From NCBI RefSeq assembly GCF_004114995.1, contig NZ_SDJP01000002.1, positions 136,457-200,456 on the forward strand: a DNA stretch of 64,000 bases. Direction: 5' to 3'. A program made the position numbers and the translations under genes. The notes under the pieces were generated by a model. That model had not been told where the DNA came from and made no database searches. It was given only the letters and a program-made list of their open reading frames with translations. The DNA comes from Halorubrum amylolyticum. GTDB lineage: Archaea > Halobacteriota > Halobacteria > Halobacteriales > Haloferacaceae. Positions 16,750 through 24,976 of this stretch are shown piece by piece (the stretch's first letter is position 1; each line of letters starts with the position of its first letter).

Positions 16750-17523
16750 TCACTCGTCCTGTAGCTCCGCGTCCCGCAGCGCCTCGTTGAGGTCCTCGCG
16801 GACGCGCTCGCCGGTCTCGCGGTCCATCGCGGTGGTGACGATCCGGTTCTCCTGCACGCTGGAGCCGTCCCGCAGGAGGAGCCGGACGTTCCCGTTCGTG
16901 CCCGCGCGCGTCGCCTTCGCGCGCAGTCCCGTCCGAGAGCCGGTGCCCCCGGCGTCGATGGGGCCGGGGACGATCTTCTTGACGTGGGGGTGTTGCGCGA
17001 CCGTGCTGACCGCCTTCCGGCCCTTTCGGTCGCCGATGAGCGTCGAGTGCGACCCGCCGATCTTCTCGCGCGGCGGCGTCTCGACGACCTGTAAGGCGCG
17101 GTCGCCGCGGCGGTCGAGCACCCACGAGACGACGGGGCTCTCGCCTTCGCGTTCCGGATCGTCACCGGTGTCCTCGTCGACGCCGGCGTCGGGGACGCGG
17201 TAGAACTCGTGGTGGACCTGCGCCCGCGTCTCGCGGAGGGGCTCTCGGGCGCCGGCGGCGTGGACGGTGTCGGGCCGCTTCCGGCGGATCTCGTCGGCGA
17301 CGCGCCCGGCGAAGTTGCGGAGCTGGATCTCCGTCAGCTGCTCGTCGCTCTCGGGGCGCGTGGTCACGGTCGTCTCGCCGACGACCTCGTCCTCGTCGAG
17401 CATCGTGAGCCGGGCGCGGTCTTCCTCGAACACGACGACGACGGCGTCGGCGTTGGCGGTGTTGCAGGTGAGACAGTAGTCCCCGGGCTTGCGGAGGGGG
17501 GTTCCACACCGCCGGCAGTTCAT
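16750..17523 (-). CDS. DUF2103 predicted metal-binding protein
   Basis: 257 residues. The N-terminus is a four-Cys zinc ribbon, NCRRCGTPL at 2-10 and DYCLTCN at 15-21. A middle domain includes IGGSHSTLIGDRKGRKAV and HPHVKKIVPGPI (about 160-195), which fit the DUF2103 family (COG4031). The C-terminal basic segment, rich in Arg, ends in VREDLNEAL. The Lys/Arg/Gly-rich DUF2103 core suggests nucleic-acid binding. It stands between the DtxR regulator and a divergent membrane-protein pair. The role is unknown. Confidence 0.82.
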   Translation of the reverse strand: MNCRRCGTPLRKPGDYCLTCNTANADAVVVVFEEDRARLTMLDEDEVVGETTVTTRPESDEQLTEIQLRNFAGRVADEIRRKRPDTVHAAGAREPLRETRAQVHHEFYRVPDAGVDEDTGDDPEREGESPVVSWVLDRRGDRALQVVETPPREKIGGSHSTLIGDRKGRKAVSTVAQHPHVKKIVPGPIDAGGTGSRTGLRAKATRAGTNGNVRLLLRDGSSVQENRIVTTAMDRETGERVREDLNEALRDAELQDE

Positions 17524-17597
17524 AGCGAAGACAGGGCCGTGGCGGATAAAAGCGCGTCCGTTCGGCGAAGCAACCCATATTAGTGGTCGCCGTCCCG

Positions 17598-18365
17598 ATG
17601 AGCGGTATGGACACCGACCGCGGCGAGCCGGGGGATCCGAACGGCGCCGACGGGACGGTCGAACCGACCGATCCGAACGGCGCCGACGGGGCGGTCGAAC
17701 CGACCGACACCGGCGACGGGTCGACGCTCCCGGGGCCGGACCCGCCCGCGGACCTCGTCGAGGAGACCGTCGACGAGGGGTGGGCGTTACAGCTGTTCCG
17801 AAACGGGCGGACGAACGCGGCGATCGCGTGGGCGATGGTGGCGGTGCTCGCGGGGGTGTTCGTCGAGAGCCTGCTCGACTTCGACTTGCTCTCGATGGCT
17901 CTCGTCGGGGCCATCGCCGCCGTCGTGGTCGCGCCGGCGGTCGCGGCGCGCACGCCGCGCGCGATGCTCCCGTGGGAGCTGCTCGGACTCGCGCTGCTGC
18001 CCATCCTCGTGCGCGCGCTGCTCGGCGGGGAGCTCGGCGTCTTCGCGACGTACCTCGCGATCGCCGCGCTGGCGCTCGCCATCACCGTCGATCTCCACAT
18101 GTTCACCGCGCTGCGGGTGACCCACTGGTTCGCGGTCGTCCTCGTCGTGATGACGACGATGGCGACCGCGGCGGTGTGGACGGTCCTCCGGTGGAACGCC
18201 GACCGACTGTACGACACCGCCTACCTGACGACGAACGAGGTGCTGATGGTCGAGTGGATCTACGTCACGCTGGCCGGGCTCGTCGCCGGCGCCCTCTTCG
18301 ACGCCTACTTCCGGCGCCGCGGGCTGCGGCTCCGACGCGCCCTCCGGCGGGTGGTGCGCCGATGA
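17598..18365 (+). CDS. Uncharacterised multi-helix membrane protein, acidic N-terminus
   Basis: 255 residues from ATG (MSGMDTDRGEPGD); an in-frame ATG 5 codons upstream is possible. The first 70 residues hold an imperfect repeat of DPNGADG-VEPTD (27-bp units in the DNA). Six hydrophobic helices then fill residues 75-230, and the tail is Arg-rich (RRRGLRLRRALRRVVRR). The stop overlaps the next gene's start by ATGA, so the two membrane proteins are made together. No transporter or enzyme motif is recognised. Confidence 0.75.
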   Translation: MSGMDTDRGEPGDPNGADGTVEPTDPNGADGAVEPTDTGDGSTLPGPDPPADLVEETVDEGWALQLFRNGRTNAAIAWAMVAVLAGVFVESLLDFDLLSMALVGAIAAVVVAPAVAARTPRAMLPWELLGLALLPILVRALLGGELGVFATYLAIAALALAITVDLHMFTALRVTHWFAVVLVVMTTMATAAVWTVLRWNADRLYDTAYLTTNEVLMVEWIYVTLAGLVAGALFDAYFRRRGLRLRRALRRVVRR

Positions 18366-19009
18366 CCGTCGCTCGCCTGTCGCTCCCGCGTCCGTCCGTC
18401 GCCAACCAGCGCCGCCTCACCCGCGGGATGCAGGTCCTCCTCGCCGCGATCATCGTCTACGGCGCGGTCGCCGGCGAGCCGAAGGCGATCACCAACGGGG
18501 GGCTCGGGCTGTTCGTCACGTTCGTGCCGGCGCTGGTCGACCGTAACTACGACATCCCGCTCGACCCGTGGCTCGGCGTGTGGATCACGTCGGCGGTGTT
18601 CTTCCACACGCTGGGGTCCGCGTGGTTCTACGTGCAGATCGGGTGGTGGGACCACCTCACGCACGCGCTCTCGGCGTCGCTCGTCGCGGGCGCGGGGTAC
18701 ACGACGCTGCGCGCTGTCGACCTCCACAGCGACGAGATCCGGATTCCGCCGCGCTTCGCGTTCGTCTTCATCTTCGTCGTCGTCCTCGCGTTCGGCGTCG
18801 TCTGGGAGCTGTTCGAGTTCGCCCTCGACATCGCCGCGGACGCGACGGGGGTCTCCATGCCGCTGGCCCAGCACGGGCTCGACGACACGGTGCTCGACCT
18901 GCTGTACAACTCGATCGGCGCCCTGCTCGTGGCGACCTTCGGACAGGCGCACCTCACGGGCGTGGCCGAGCTGGTCAGGGAGGGGCTGTTCCCGGGGCGC
19001 GACGAGTAG
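18362..19009 (+). CDS. DUF2238/YjdF-like membrane protein
   Basis: 215 residues from the ATG overlapping the previous stop. Six hydrophobic segments are visible. The sequence GWWDHLTHALSASLVAGAG (about 97-115) and VVWELFEFALDIAAD (about 151-165) carry the conserved polar His, Glu and Asp residues within helices typical of the DUF2238/YjdF group. LDDTVLDLLYNSIGAL follows in the family's conserved place. Function is unknown; the intramembrane HxxxH-type motif suggests metal or proton handling (inference). Confidence 0.8.
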   Translation: MTVARLSLPRPSVANQRRLTRGMQVLLAAIIVYGAVAGEPKAITNGGLGLFVTFVPALVDRNYDIPLDPWLGVWITSAVFFHTLGSAWFYVQIGWWDHLTHALSASLVAGAGYTTLRAVDLHSDEIRIPPRFAFVFIFVVVLAFGVVWELFEFALDIAADATGVSMPLAQHGLDDTVLDLLYNSIGALLVATFGQAHLTGVAELVREGLFPGRDE

Positions 19010-19027
19010 GGTCCGGACGGGGAAGGC

Positions 19028-20245
19028 TCAGCGCAGACACGCGGCCACGACCCGCAGCGCGGCCTCCCCGCGGACCTCCTTCGCGAGCAGCGGGACCCGC
19101 TTCACGTCGCGCCCGCGGAACAGGTCCGCCGCCCGGCGCAGCGCGTCCTGCTGGACCGCCCACCGCCGCGCGCAGAACTCGCAGGTGTCCGGGTTCGGCT
19201 CGACGATCCAGTCGGGATCGATCGCGGCCCCGCTCCCGTCGGTCACGTCGCCGACGCCCTCCATCACCCGGTTAACGACGAGGGTGTTCACCGGAATGCC
19301 GAACTCGTCGAGGCGTGCGACGAGCCGTTCGGACTCGGCGACGCTCATTTCCTCCGGAATCGTCACCACGCGGAAGTCGGTCTTCGCGGGGTCCCGAAGC
19401 ACGCTCCGGAGGCGCTCGATCCGCTCGCGGAGCTCGTCGAGGTCGGCGGAGGGGTCGGGGTCGTCGTCCCCGCCGCCGAACATCCCCTTGATCCCGTCCA
19501 TCATCCCGGAGAAGCGGTTGCGGAGCTTCATCACCCGGCCGATCATCGAGTCCATGATCTCGGGCAGCTGGAGCAGCCGGAGGGTGTGCCCGGTCGGCGC
19601 GGTGTCGACGACGACCCGGTCGAAGCGCGGGTCGTCGAGGTACTCCAGCAGCTGGCGCATCGCGGCCGCCTCGTCGGCGCCGGGCATCGTCCCGCCGAGC
19701 AGGGAGCCGAGGCCGCCCTCCGCTTCCTCGTCGCCCGCGCCGTCGGCGGGGCCACCCGCACCGCCCGCGCCGTCCATCATCCCGCCCATCGCGTCCCCCA
19801 TCTCCCCCATCCCGCCGAGGGGGTCGCCGTCGGCGCCGAACATTCCCTCCTCCATCGCGTCGTCGGGGTCGATCTCGGCGGCGTACAGCGGGATCTCCTC
19901 GCGGATGCGCGACGGCTCCGCGGGGATATCCGTCTCGTAGGTGTCCGACAGCGAGTGGGCCGGGTCGGTGGAGACCACCAGGGTGTTGACCCCGCCCGCC
20001 GCCGAGGCGAGCCCGGTCGCGGCCGCCATCGTCGTCTTCCCGACGCCGCCCTTCCCGCCGTAGAGGACGTACTCCGGGGCGTCGACGCCGGCCGGGAGGT
20101 CGGTGGCGGCGTCGGTTTCGGTCGGGAGGTCGGACCCGTCGGCCGAGGCGTCGGGAGCGTCCCCGTGGTCGCTCGGGGCGTCGCCGTCCCCTCCGCGCTC
20201 CGACTCCTCGACGCGATCCACCGGCTCGACGTCGATGTCGTCCAT
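19028..20245 (-). CDS. Get3/ArsA-family ATPase (TRC40-like)
   Basis: 405 residues from ATG (MDDIDVEPVD). After a 57-residue acidic leader comes the deviant Walker A motif YGGKGGVGKTT (62-72), switch I STDPAHSLSD and switch II VDTAPTGHTLRLLQLP. A zinc-type CxxC is in DTCEFCARR near the C-terminus. Two Met/Gly-rich stretches (MGEMGDAMGGMMDG and GMMDGIKGMFGGG) lie where Get3 has its hydrophobic client groove. Family roles are tail-anchored protein targeting or arsenite/antimonite extrusion. No arsenic genes are nearby, so the first is favoured (inference). The reading frame stays open upstream, but the short ATG start fits the family. Confidence 0.9.
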   Translation of the reverse strand: MDDIDVEPVDRVEESERGGDGDAPSDHGDAPDASADGSDLPTETDAATDLPAGVDAPEYVLYGGKGGVGKTTMAAATGLASAAGGVNTLVVSTDPAHSLSDTYETDIPAEPSRIREEIPLYAAEIDPDDAMEEGMFGADGDPLGGMGEMGDAMGGMMDGAGGAGGPADGAGDEEAEGGLGSLLGGTMPGADEAAAMRQLLEYLDDPRFDRVVVDTAPTGHTLRLLQLPEIMDSMIGRVMKLRNRFSGMMDGIKGMFGGGDDDPDPSADLDELRERIERLRSVLRDPAKTDFRVVTIPEEMSVAESERLVARLDEFGIPVNTLVVNRVMEGVGDVTDGSGAAIDPDWIVEPNPDTCEFCARRWAVQQDALRRAADLFRGRDVKRVPLLAKEVRGEAALRVVAACLR

Positions 20246-20337
20246 ACCGACTCGTGGGGGCGGCCCGCTTGTGTACCCGTCGGTCCCGAGAGACGAGCGT
20301 TCGGTGAGGCGGTCCGGTCGCCCGACCGCGCGGGCGG

Positions 20338-22503
20338 TCAGTCGGCGGCCGCGACCCGGTCCGCCGGGCGGAACCGCGCGTCGTCGAGCAGCGCCACGGT
20401 CGCCAGCCGGATCGCGTGGGGCCACCCGAGCGGCGTCGCGCTGTCGGGCGTCCCGTCGTCGAAGAACTGCTCGGGGAGGTAGCCGGTCGACTCGCAGAGC
20501 GCTCCGCCGGGCGAGACGCGCGCGAGCAGCTCCCGAGCCCGCTCGGCCATGCCGGTCGCGCGCGGATCGTCGCGGTCGGCGAGCAGGATCGCCAGCTCGG
20601 CGCAGGCGTTCGCGCCCCACGCGGTCGAGACGGTCCACACCTTCTCGGAGCGCTGACCCGCCCGCCGCCAGCCGTCGCCCTCGTACCGGATCAGTCCCGC
20701 GATCTCGTCGGTCTCGTGGGCGAGGCCGTCGACGACCGTCTCGACGTGCGAGACCAGCCGGTCGAGGCGCTCGGCGTCGACTGCGCCGCCCTCGTCGGAG
20801 TCGTCGCCGTCGCCTCCGTTCCCGTCCCCGCCGTCGCTCCCGAGCGCGTCGAACGAGCGGTGCGCGCTCGCCAGCGCCAGCGTCGAGGAGTCGAGCCGAT
20901 CGTCGATCGCCCCCTGAGGCGTCTCGCGGAGCGCGTAACAGCCGCGCTCGGGGACCCAGAGATCGTCGAGGGCGCCGTACACCCGCGTCGCCTGATCGCG
21001 GGCGTGGCCGACGAGGTCGTCGGGGAGGGCGGGGTCGAGATCGGCGTTCGGATCGAGCGCGCCCGCGTCGAGCGCGCCCGCGTCCAGCCCCTCGCCGTGG
21101 AGGGCGAACTCGCTGTACGCCTCCAGGAACGTCGCGGTCGTGTGCGCGAACCGCCCGGCGCTGTCCTCCCACGCGTTCTGGCAGACGACCGGGCGACCGT
21201 CGGACGCGAGGGTCTCGTCGAGCCCGGCGAGCGCGGCGACGAGGGTTTCGTCGAGCCCCTCGACGCCGACGCTCGCGGCGCGCGCCTGCGCGAGGTAGGC
21301 GATGACGCTGCCGGTCTGGTCGGCCTGGTAGTCCACGTCGGGGCCGTCCTCGATGCGCGCGTTCGCCCAGCCGGGCGCGAGCGCGCCGTTCCGCGGCCAC
21401 ACGCGGTGTGGCCACGAGCCGTCGGGGCGCTGGGTGGCGACGTACATCTCGGCGGAGCGCGCGTGCCAGTCGTCGAGCCCGAGCCCGAGCCGGTCGTCGG
21501 CGTCGAGCGCGAACGCCGAGATCTCGGCGTCGTCGCGGAACCACGTGTAGCCGTAGCCGCCGGAGGTCGCGTAGAAGGGGTCGAAGTCGGGGCCGGCGAT
21601 CCGGAGCCCGGACGCCGCGGAGAGCAGCGAGAGCACCCGGAGGTCGGCGACCGCCGACTCTCGGGACGGGACTGACTCGGGGACCGAGGGGGTCGTCTCG
21701 CCCGCGGCCGCGGCGAGCGCGTCGACGTCGTCGCTCTCGGCGAACAGCTCCGCGAGCCGGTCGCGGGCGGCCTCGCGCGTCGTCTCCTCGCGGTCGGTCA
21801 GCAGGGTGCCGACGGTCGCGACGCCCTCCTCGAACGGGGCGTCGACGATGACCTCGCCGGAGAGCCGCTCCTCCTCGTAGCGGTCGCCGTCGCGGTCGCG
21901 GGGGAGGTCGGTGGGCGCGTCGTCGAGCAGTTCCGGGAACGTCGCCGGGAGCTGGCCGCGCAGGTCGGAAAAGCCGGTGTCGCTCGCGAGGAAGTCGTGC
22001 TCGTCGTCGTGGTACACCTCGATGGCGTTGTCGTACCGGAGCTGCCCCACCCGGTCGTCGCGCCCGTCGGGCGCGAACCGGGCGTACACGACGAGCGAGA
22101 GGTTGGCGGGGTCGACGTTCGCGTGCCCGTCGTCGCCCACGTCGATCGCCGCGCGCGTGAGGTGGGCGTCGCCGATCGTCGCGTCGTGGCGGATCACCGT
22201 CCCGCGGTCGGTCTCGTGAACGGTTTCGATCAGGGTCGTGTCGCCGACGTAGCGCTGCTCGGTCGCGACCTCGTCGAGCCACGTGACCTCGTCGCCGACT
22301 GCGAGGCCGACGCGCGAGCGGACGAGTCCCGTCCGACCGGTCAGCGGGTAGCCGAAGTCCCGGATCTCGCCGTCGGCGTCGACGTGGACGAGCCGCCCCT
22401 CGCCGCCCGAAAACCGACCGGTGACGGTCCGGCGTTCGCCGGGAAACCGGGTGGCGTGCCCGGTGTTTCGCTTGTAGTCGTCGAGCGCGTCGCGGAGTTG
22501 CAT
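20338..22503 (-). CDS. Glycoside hydrolase family 15 glucoamylase-like enzyme
   Basis: 721 residues from ATG giving MQLRDALDDYKRNTG; an upstream ATG would add 18 poor residues. An N-terminal beta-sandwich domain (about 20-270) precedes the (alpha/alpha)6 catalytic domain. GGYGYTWFRDDAEI, YQADQTGSVI, CQNAWEDSAG (carrying the general acid Glu) and EKVWTVSTAWGANA mark GH15. The likely reaction is hydrolysis of alpha-1,4 (or 1,6) glucosidic bonds releasing glucose. No signal peptide is seen, so it probably acts on intracellular glycogen or maltodextrin. A divergent TrmB regulator 267 bp away is its likely regulator. An Asp/Gly linker (around 575-590) is a haloarchaeal insertion. Confidence 0.9.
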   Translation of the reverse strand: MQLRDALDDYKRNTGHATRFPGERRTVTGRFSGGEGRLVHVDADGEIRDFGYPLTGRTGLVRSRVGLAVGDEVTWLDEVATEQRYVGDTTLIETVHETDRGTVIRHDATIGDAHLTRAAIDVGDDGHANVDPANLSLVVYARFAPDGRDDRVGQLRYDNAIEVYHDDEHDFLASDTGFSDLRGQLPATFPELLDDAPTDLPRDRDGDRYEEERLSGEVIVDAPFEEGVATVGTLLTDREETTREAARDRLAELFAESDDVDALAAAAGETTPSVPESVPSRESAVADLRVLSLLSAASGLRIAGPDFDPFYATSGGYGYTWFRDDAEISAFALDADDRLGLGLDDWHARSAEMYVATQRPDGSWPHRVWPRNGALAPGWANARIEDGPDVDYQADQTGSVIAYLAQARAASVGVEGLDETLVAALAGLDETLASDGRPVVCQNAWEDSAGRFAHTTATFLEAYSEFALHGEGLDAGALDAGALDPNADLDPALPDDLVGHARDQATRVYGALDDLWVPERGCYALRETPQGAIDDRLDSSTLALASAHRSFDALGSDGGDGNGGDGDDSDEGGAVDAERLDRLVSHVETVVDGLAHETDEIAGLIRYEGDGWRRAGQRSEKVWTVSTAWGANACAELAILLADRDDPRATGMAERARELLARVSPGGALCESTGYLPEQFFDDGTPDSATPLGWPHAIRLATVALLDDARFRPADRVAAAD

Positions 22504-22770
22504 TACGCTGGTAAACGACCCCTCCGCGTATGAAGTTTTGGTGTAATTATTATTCATTCATTTGAAAGACGGGGATCTCAACCCGGGGTGCCGCCGGTAG
22601 CCCGCATGCACGAACCCGGTTCGCCGCGCACGACGAGAGTCGGCGAATCCGTCGAGATGGCCCCGCGGAGCCCCGATTCCGGCGGAACCTACGAGCGGGC
22701 CATCCGCGACGCGCCCGCCGCCGCGCCGGTCCTCCGACTCTTATAAGTGGTCCCCTCGCGCATCTCCGCC
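22504..22770. promoter_or_regulatory. Divergent promoter region between GH15 and TrmB genes
   Basis: 267 bp. Upstream of the GH15 start the DNA is AT-rich (TTATTATTCATTCATTTG around 22545-22562). Upstream of the TrmB gene a clear TATA box CTTATAAG lies at 22740-22747, about 27 bp before the ATG at 22771. That spacing fits a leaderless transcript and supports the start. No exact TACT-N-GAGTA TrmB site was seen. Confidence 0.6.
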
Positions 22771-23892
22771 ATGGACGACCGGACGCTGACCGATCTCCTC
22801 CGCCGGTTCGGGCTCTCGGACAAGGAGGTCGACACGTACCTCAGCCTCTTGGCGCACGGCGAGGCGAAGGCGAGCACCGTCGCCGACGCCGCGGGCGTGT
22901 CGAAACGCTACGTCTACAGCGTGAGCGAGTCGCTCGCGGAGCGCGGCTTCGTCGAGGTGAACGACCACGTCGTGCCGACGACGATCCGCGCGAACCCGCC
23001 GGACGAGGTGGTAAACCGGCTCCGCTCGGACGTGGACGCGATCCGCCCCGGGTTGGAGGAGCGCTTCTCGCGGGTGGAGCGACAGACCGAGCAGTTCGAG
23101 GTGATCAAGTCCCGGGCGACGGTGATAAAGCGGGTCCGGTCGCTGCTCGCGGACGCCGACGACGAGGTGACGCTGTCGATCACCGCCGGTCACCTCCCCG
23201 AGGTCCGCGACTCCCTCGTCGAGGCGGTCGACCGCGGCGTCCTGGTGCTGCTCATCGTCTCCGACGCCGGCGGGGAGCCGGCGGACGTCGAAGGCGGCCT
23301 CGACGGCGTCGCCAGCGTCGTCCGGACGTGGAGCGAGGCGATGCCGACGCTGCTCACCGTCGACTCGGCGGCCGGCGTCGTCGTCCCCCCCGAGCTGTTG
23401 CGCCGGTCCGACACCGACCGACAGGCGATCCATTTCTCGCAGGAGCAGCTCGCGCCGGTGATCGTCGGCTCGTTCCTCGGGAACTACTGGCCGGCCGCGA
23501 ACGAGGTCGCGACCGCGGCGCCCGCGCCGCTTCCGATCGAGTACGCGAACTTCAGGCACACCGTCCTCCAGGCGACGCTCCGTCTCCGGGCCGAGGAACC
23601 CCCCCGCGTCACCGTGGGCGGTCGGTGGACCGACGACGACGAGTCGGTCGAGATCAGCGGCCGCGTCGTCGAGGCGAAACAGGGGATGGTGGAGCCGACG
23701 ACCAACGAGTTCCCCGTCGAGCACTCGCTCGTCGTCGAGACCGACGACGGCGAGACCGTCACGGTCGGGGGGCAGGGCGCCTTCGTGGAGGACGTTGAGG
23801 CCGACCTCGTGCGGATCGAGGCGGACGAGGAAGGGGCCGCGGAGACGGACGAAGAAAGCTCCGACGAGGCGGACGTGGCGGACGACGAGTAA
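22771..23892 (+). CDS. TrmB-family transcriptional regulator
   Basis: 373 residues from ATG (MDDRTLTDLLRRFG). The N-terminal TrmB winged helix (5-75) includes LSDKEVDTYLSLLAHG and the recognition helix region SKRYVYSVSESLAERG. A TrmB sugar-sensing domain follows to about 335, with a conserved EYANFRHTV segment, then an acidic C-terminal tail. Family role: sugar-responsive repressor or activator of sugar uptake and metabolism. The start is chosen from the TATA box about 27 bp upstream. The divergent glucoamylase-like gene is the likely target (inference from position). Confidence 0.9.
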   Translation: MDDRTLTDLLRRFGLSDKEVDTYLSLLAHGEAKASTVADAAGVSKRYVYSVSESLAERGFVEVNDHVVPTTIRANPPDEVVNRLRSDVDAIRPGLEERFSRVERQTEQFEVIKSRATVIKRVRSLLADADDEVTLSITAGHLPEVRDSLVEAVDRGVLVLLIVSDAGGEPADVEGGLDGVASVVRTWSEAMPTLLTVDSAAGVVVPPELLRRSDTDRQAIHFSQEQLAPVIVGSFLGNYWPAANEVATAAPAPLPIEYANFRHTVLQATLRLRAEEPPRVTVGGRWTDDDESVEISGRVVEAKQGMVEPTTNEFPVEHSLVVETDDGETVTVGGQGAFVEDVEADLVRIEADEEGAAETDEESSDEADVADDE

Positions 23893-23921
23893 CGGCGAGA
23901 CGGCAGCGGGCTCGCAGCCGG

Positions 23922-24953
23922 TTACGACCGGATCGCCGCGCTGGCGAGCCCGACCGGGCCGTCGCCGGAGCCGGCGGCGAGGCTGATCCGCCATCCCTCC
24001 TCGGCGGAAGCGATCCGGACCGCGTCGTGTCGGCGACTCGGCTCCGTTCTGCGGTACAGTTCGAGGACGAGCGGCAGCGTCGGGAACCGGCCGTCTCGGG
24101 GCGTGAGCGCGCAGTCGGACACCAGCACGGTGGCGCGTTCGGCCGCGCTCCCGGACGCCGAGTCGGACTCGCGGACGTAGCCGTCGACGACGCCGGCCCC
24201 CGAGAGGCGGTCGAACGCGCCGGAGACCGGATCGCCCCCCGAGACGGGCGGGAGCCCCGCCGCCGCGGCCGACAGCACCGACGCCTGTTCGTCCGGCGTG
24301 AGCCGCCGGTGGAGGGCCTCGGCCATCGCTTCGAGGAGGCACAGACAGAGGTCGTCCGGGTCGCTCACCCGCTCCGCGAGTTCGAAGTACGCGTCCATCA
24401 CCGCCGACTCGGCGTCGTCGTGACCGCCCGCCGACAGCGCCTCGAACACCGCGGCCGCCGCCTCGTGGCAGAACTCGACGCGGTCGCGGCGCCGGTCGTC
24501 GCCCCCGCCCTCCACGACGGGGTCGGAGAGGCTCCACTCGGCCGCCTCCGTCGCGGAAAACCGACGCACGTCGTGGGGATCGTCCGGATCGCGGGGGTCG
24601 TCCGGATCGGGAGAGCCGTCCGAATTGCGGGAGCCGGCGTCGGTTTCGGCCGCCGGACCGCCTCGCCTTCCGGAGGTCAGCGCCGACGGCGTCGCTCCCG
24701 GTTCGTCGCCCACGAACTCCTGTCGGACGATCACGTCGTAGTACGGCAGCCGCGGGTCGTACCGGCGGAGCGCGTCGCGGTACTGCTCGGTGGCCCGCGC
24801 CGCGGCGCGCGCGACGGCGCGGCTCTCGAACCGGAGCCCGGCCGCCGGGACCGGTCGGTCGCCGTACCGCGCGCAGACGAGCGAGTACTCGCCCGTCTCG
24901 CTCGCGAGCGATTCGATGTGGTCGCTGATCTCGAGTAGCGTCGTTCCGATCAC
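23922..24953 (-). CDS. Uncharacterised haloarchaeal protein, 343 aa (DUF7551-like)
   Basis: A soluble protein from a GTG start (MIGTTLLEISDHIESLA). An N-terminal domain (1-85) includes PYYDVIVRQEFVG. A low-complexity Asp/Pro linker (about 105-130, DPDDPRDPDDPHD) and a helical middle domain (150-250, with EFCHEAAAAVFEAL and CLCLLEAMAEAL) follow, then a C-terminal beta-rich region. I do not recognise an activity; I believe it belongs to a haloarchaeal-only family. It lies 23 bp downstream of the flavoprotein that ends the first iron operon, so it may be transcribed with it. Confidence 0.65.
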   Translation of the reverse strand: MIGTTLLEISDHIESLASETGEYSLVCARYGDRPVPAAGLRFESRAVARAAARATEQYRDALRRYDPRLPYYDVIVRQEFVGDEPGATPSALTSGRRGGPAAETDAGSRNSDGSPDPDDPRDPDDPHDVRRFSATEAAEWSLSDPVVEGGGDDRRRDRVEFCHEAAAAVFEALSAGGHDDAESAVMDAYFELAERVSDPDDLCLCLLEAMAEALHRRLTPDEQASVLSAAAAGLPPVSGGDPVSGAFDRLSGAGVVDGYVRESDSASGSAAERATVLVSDCALTPRDGRFPTLPLVLELYRRTEPSRRHDAVRIASAEEGWRISLAAGSGDGPVGLASAAIRS

Positions 24954-24976
24954 GTGGTGTCACCTCTTCTCGCGGC

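Noticed and set aside
19028-22282. A 1084-codon ORF suggesting a giant Get3 fusion
   Set aside because: Only the part from 20245 down resembles the family. The upstream part is Arg-rich and overlaps the GH15 gene in another frame.
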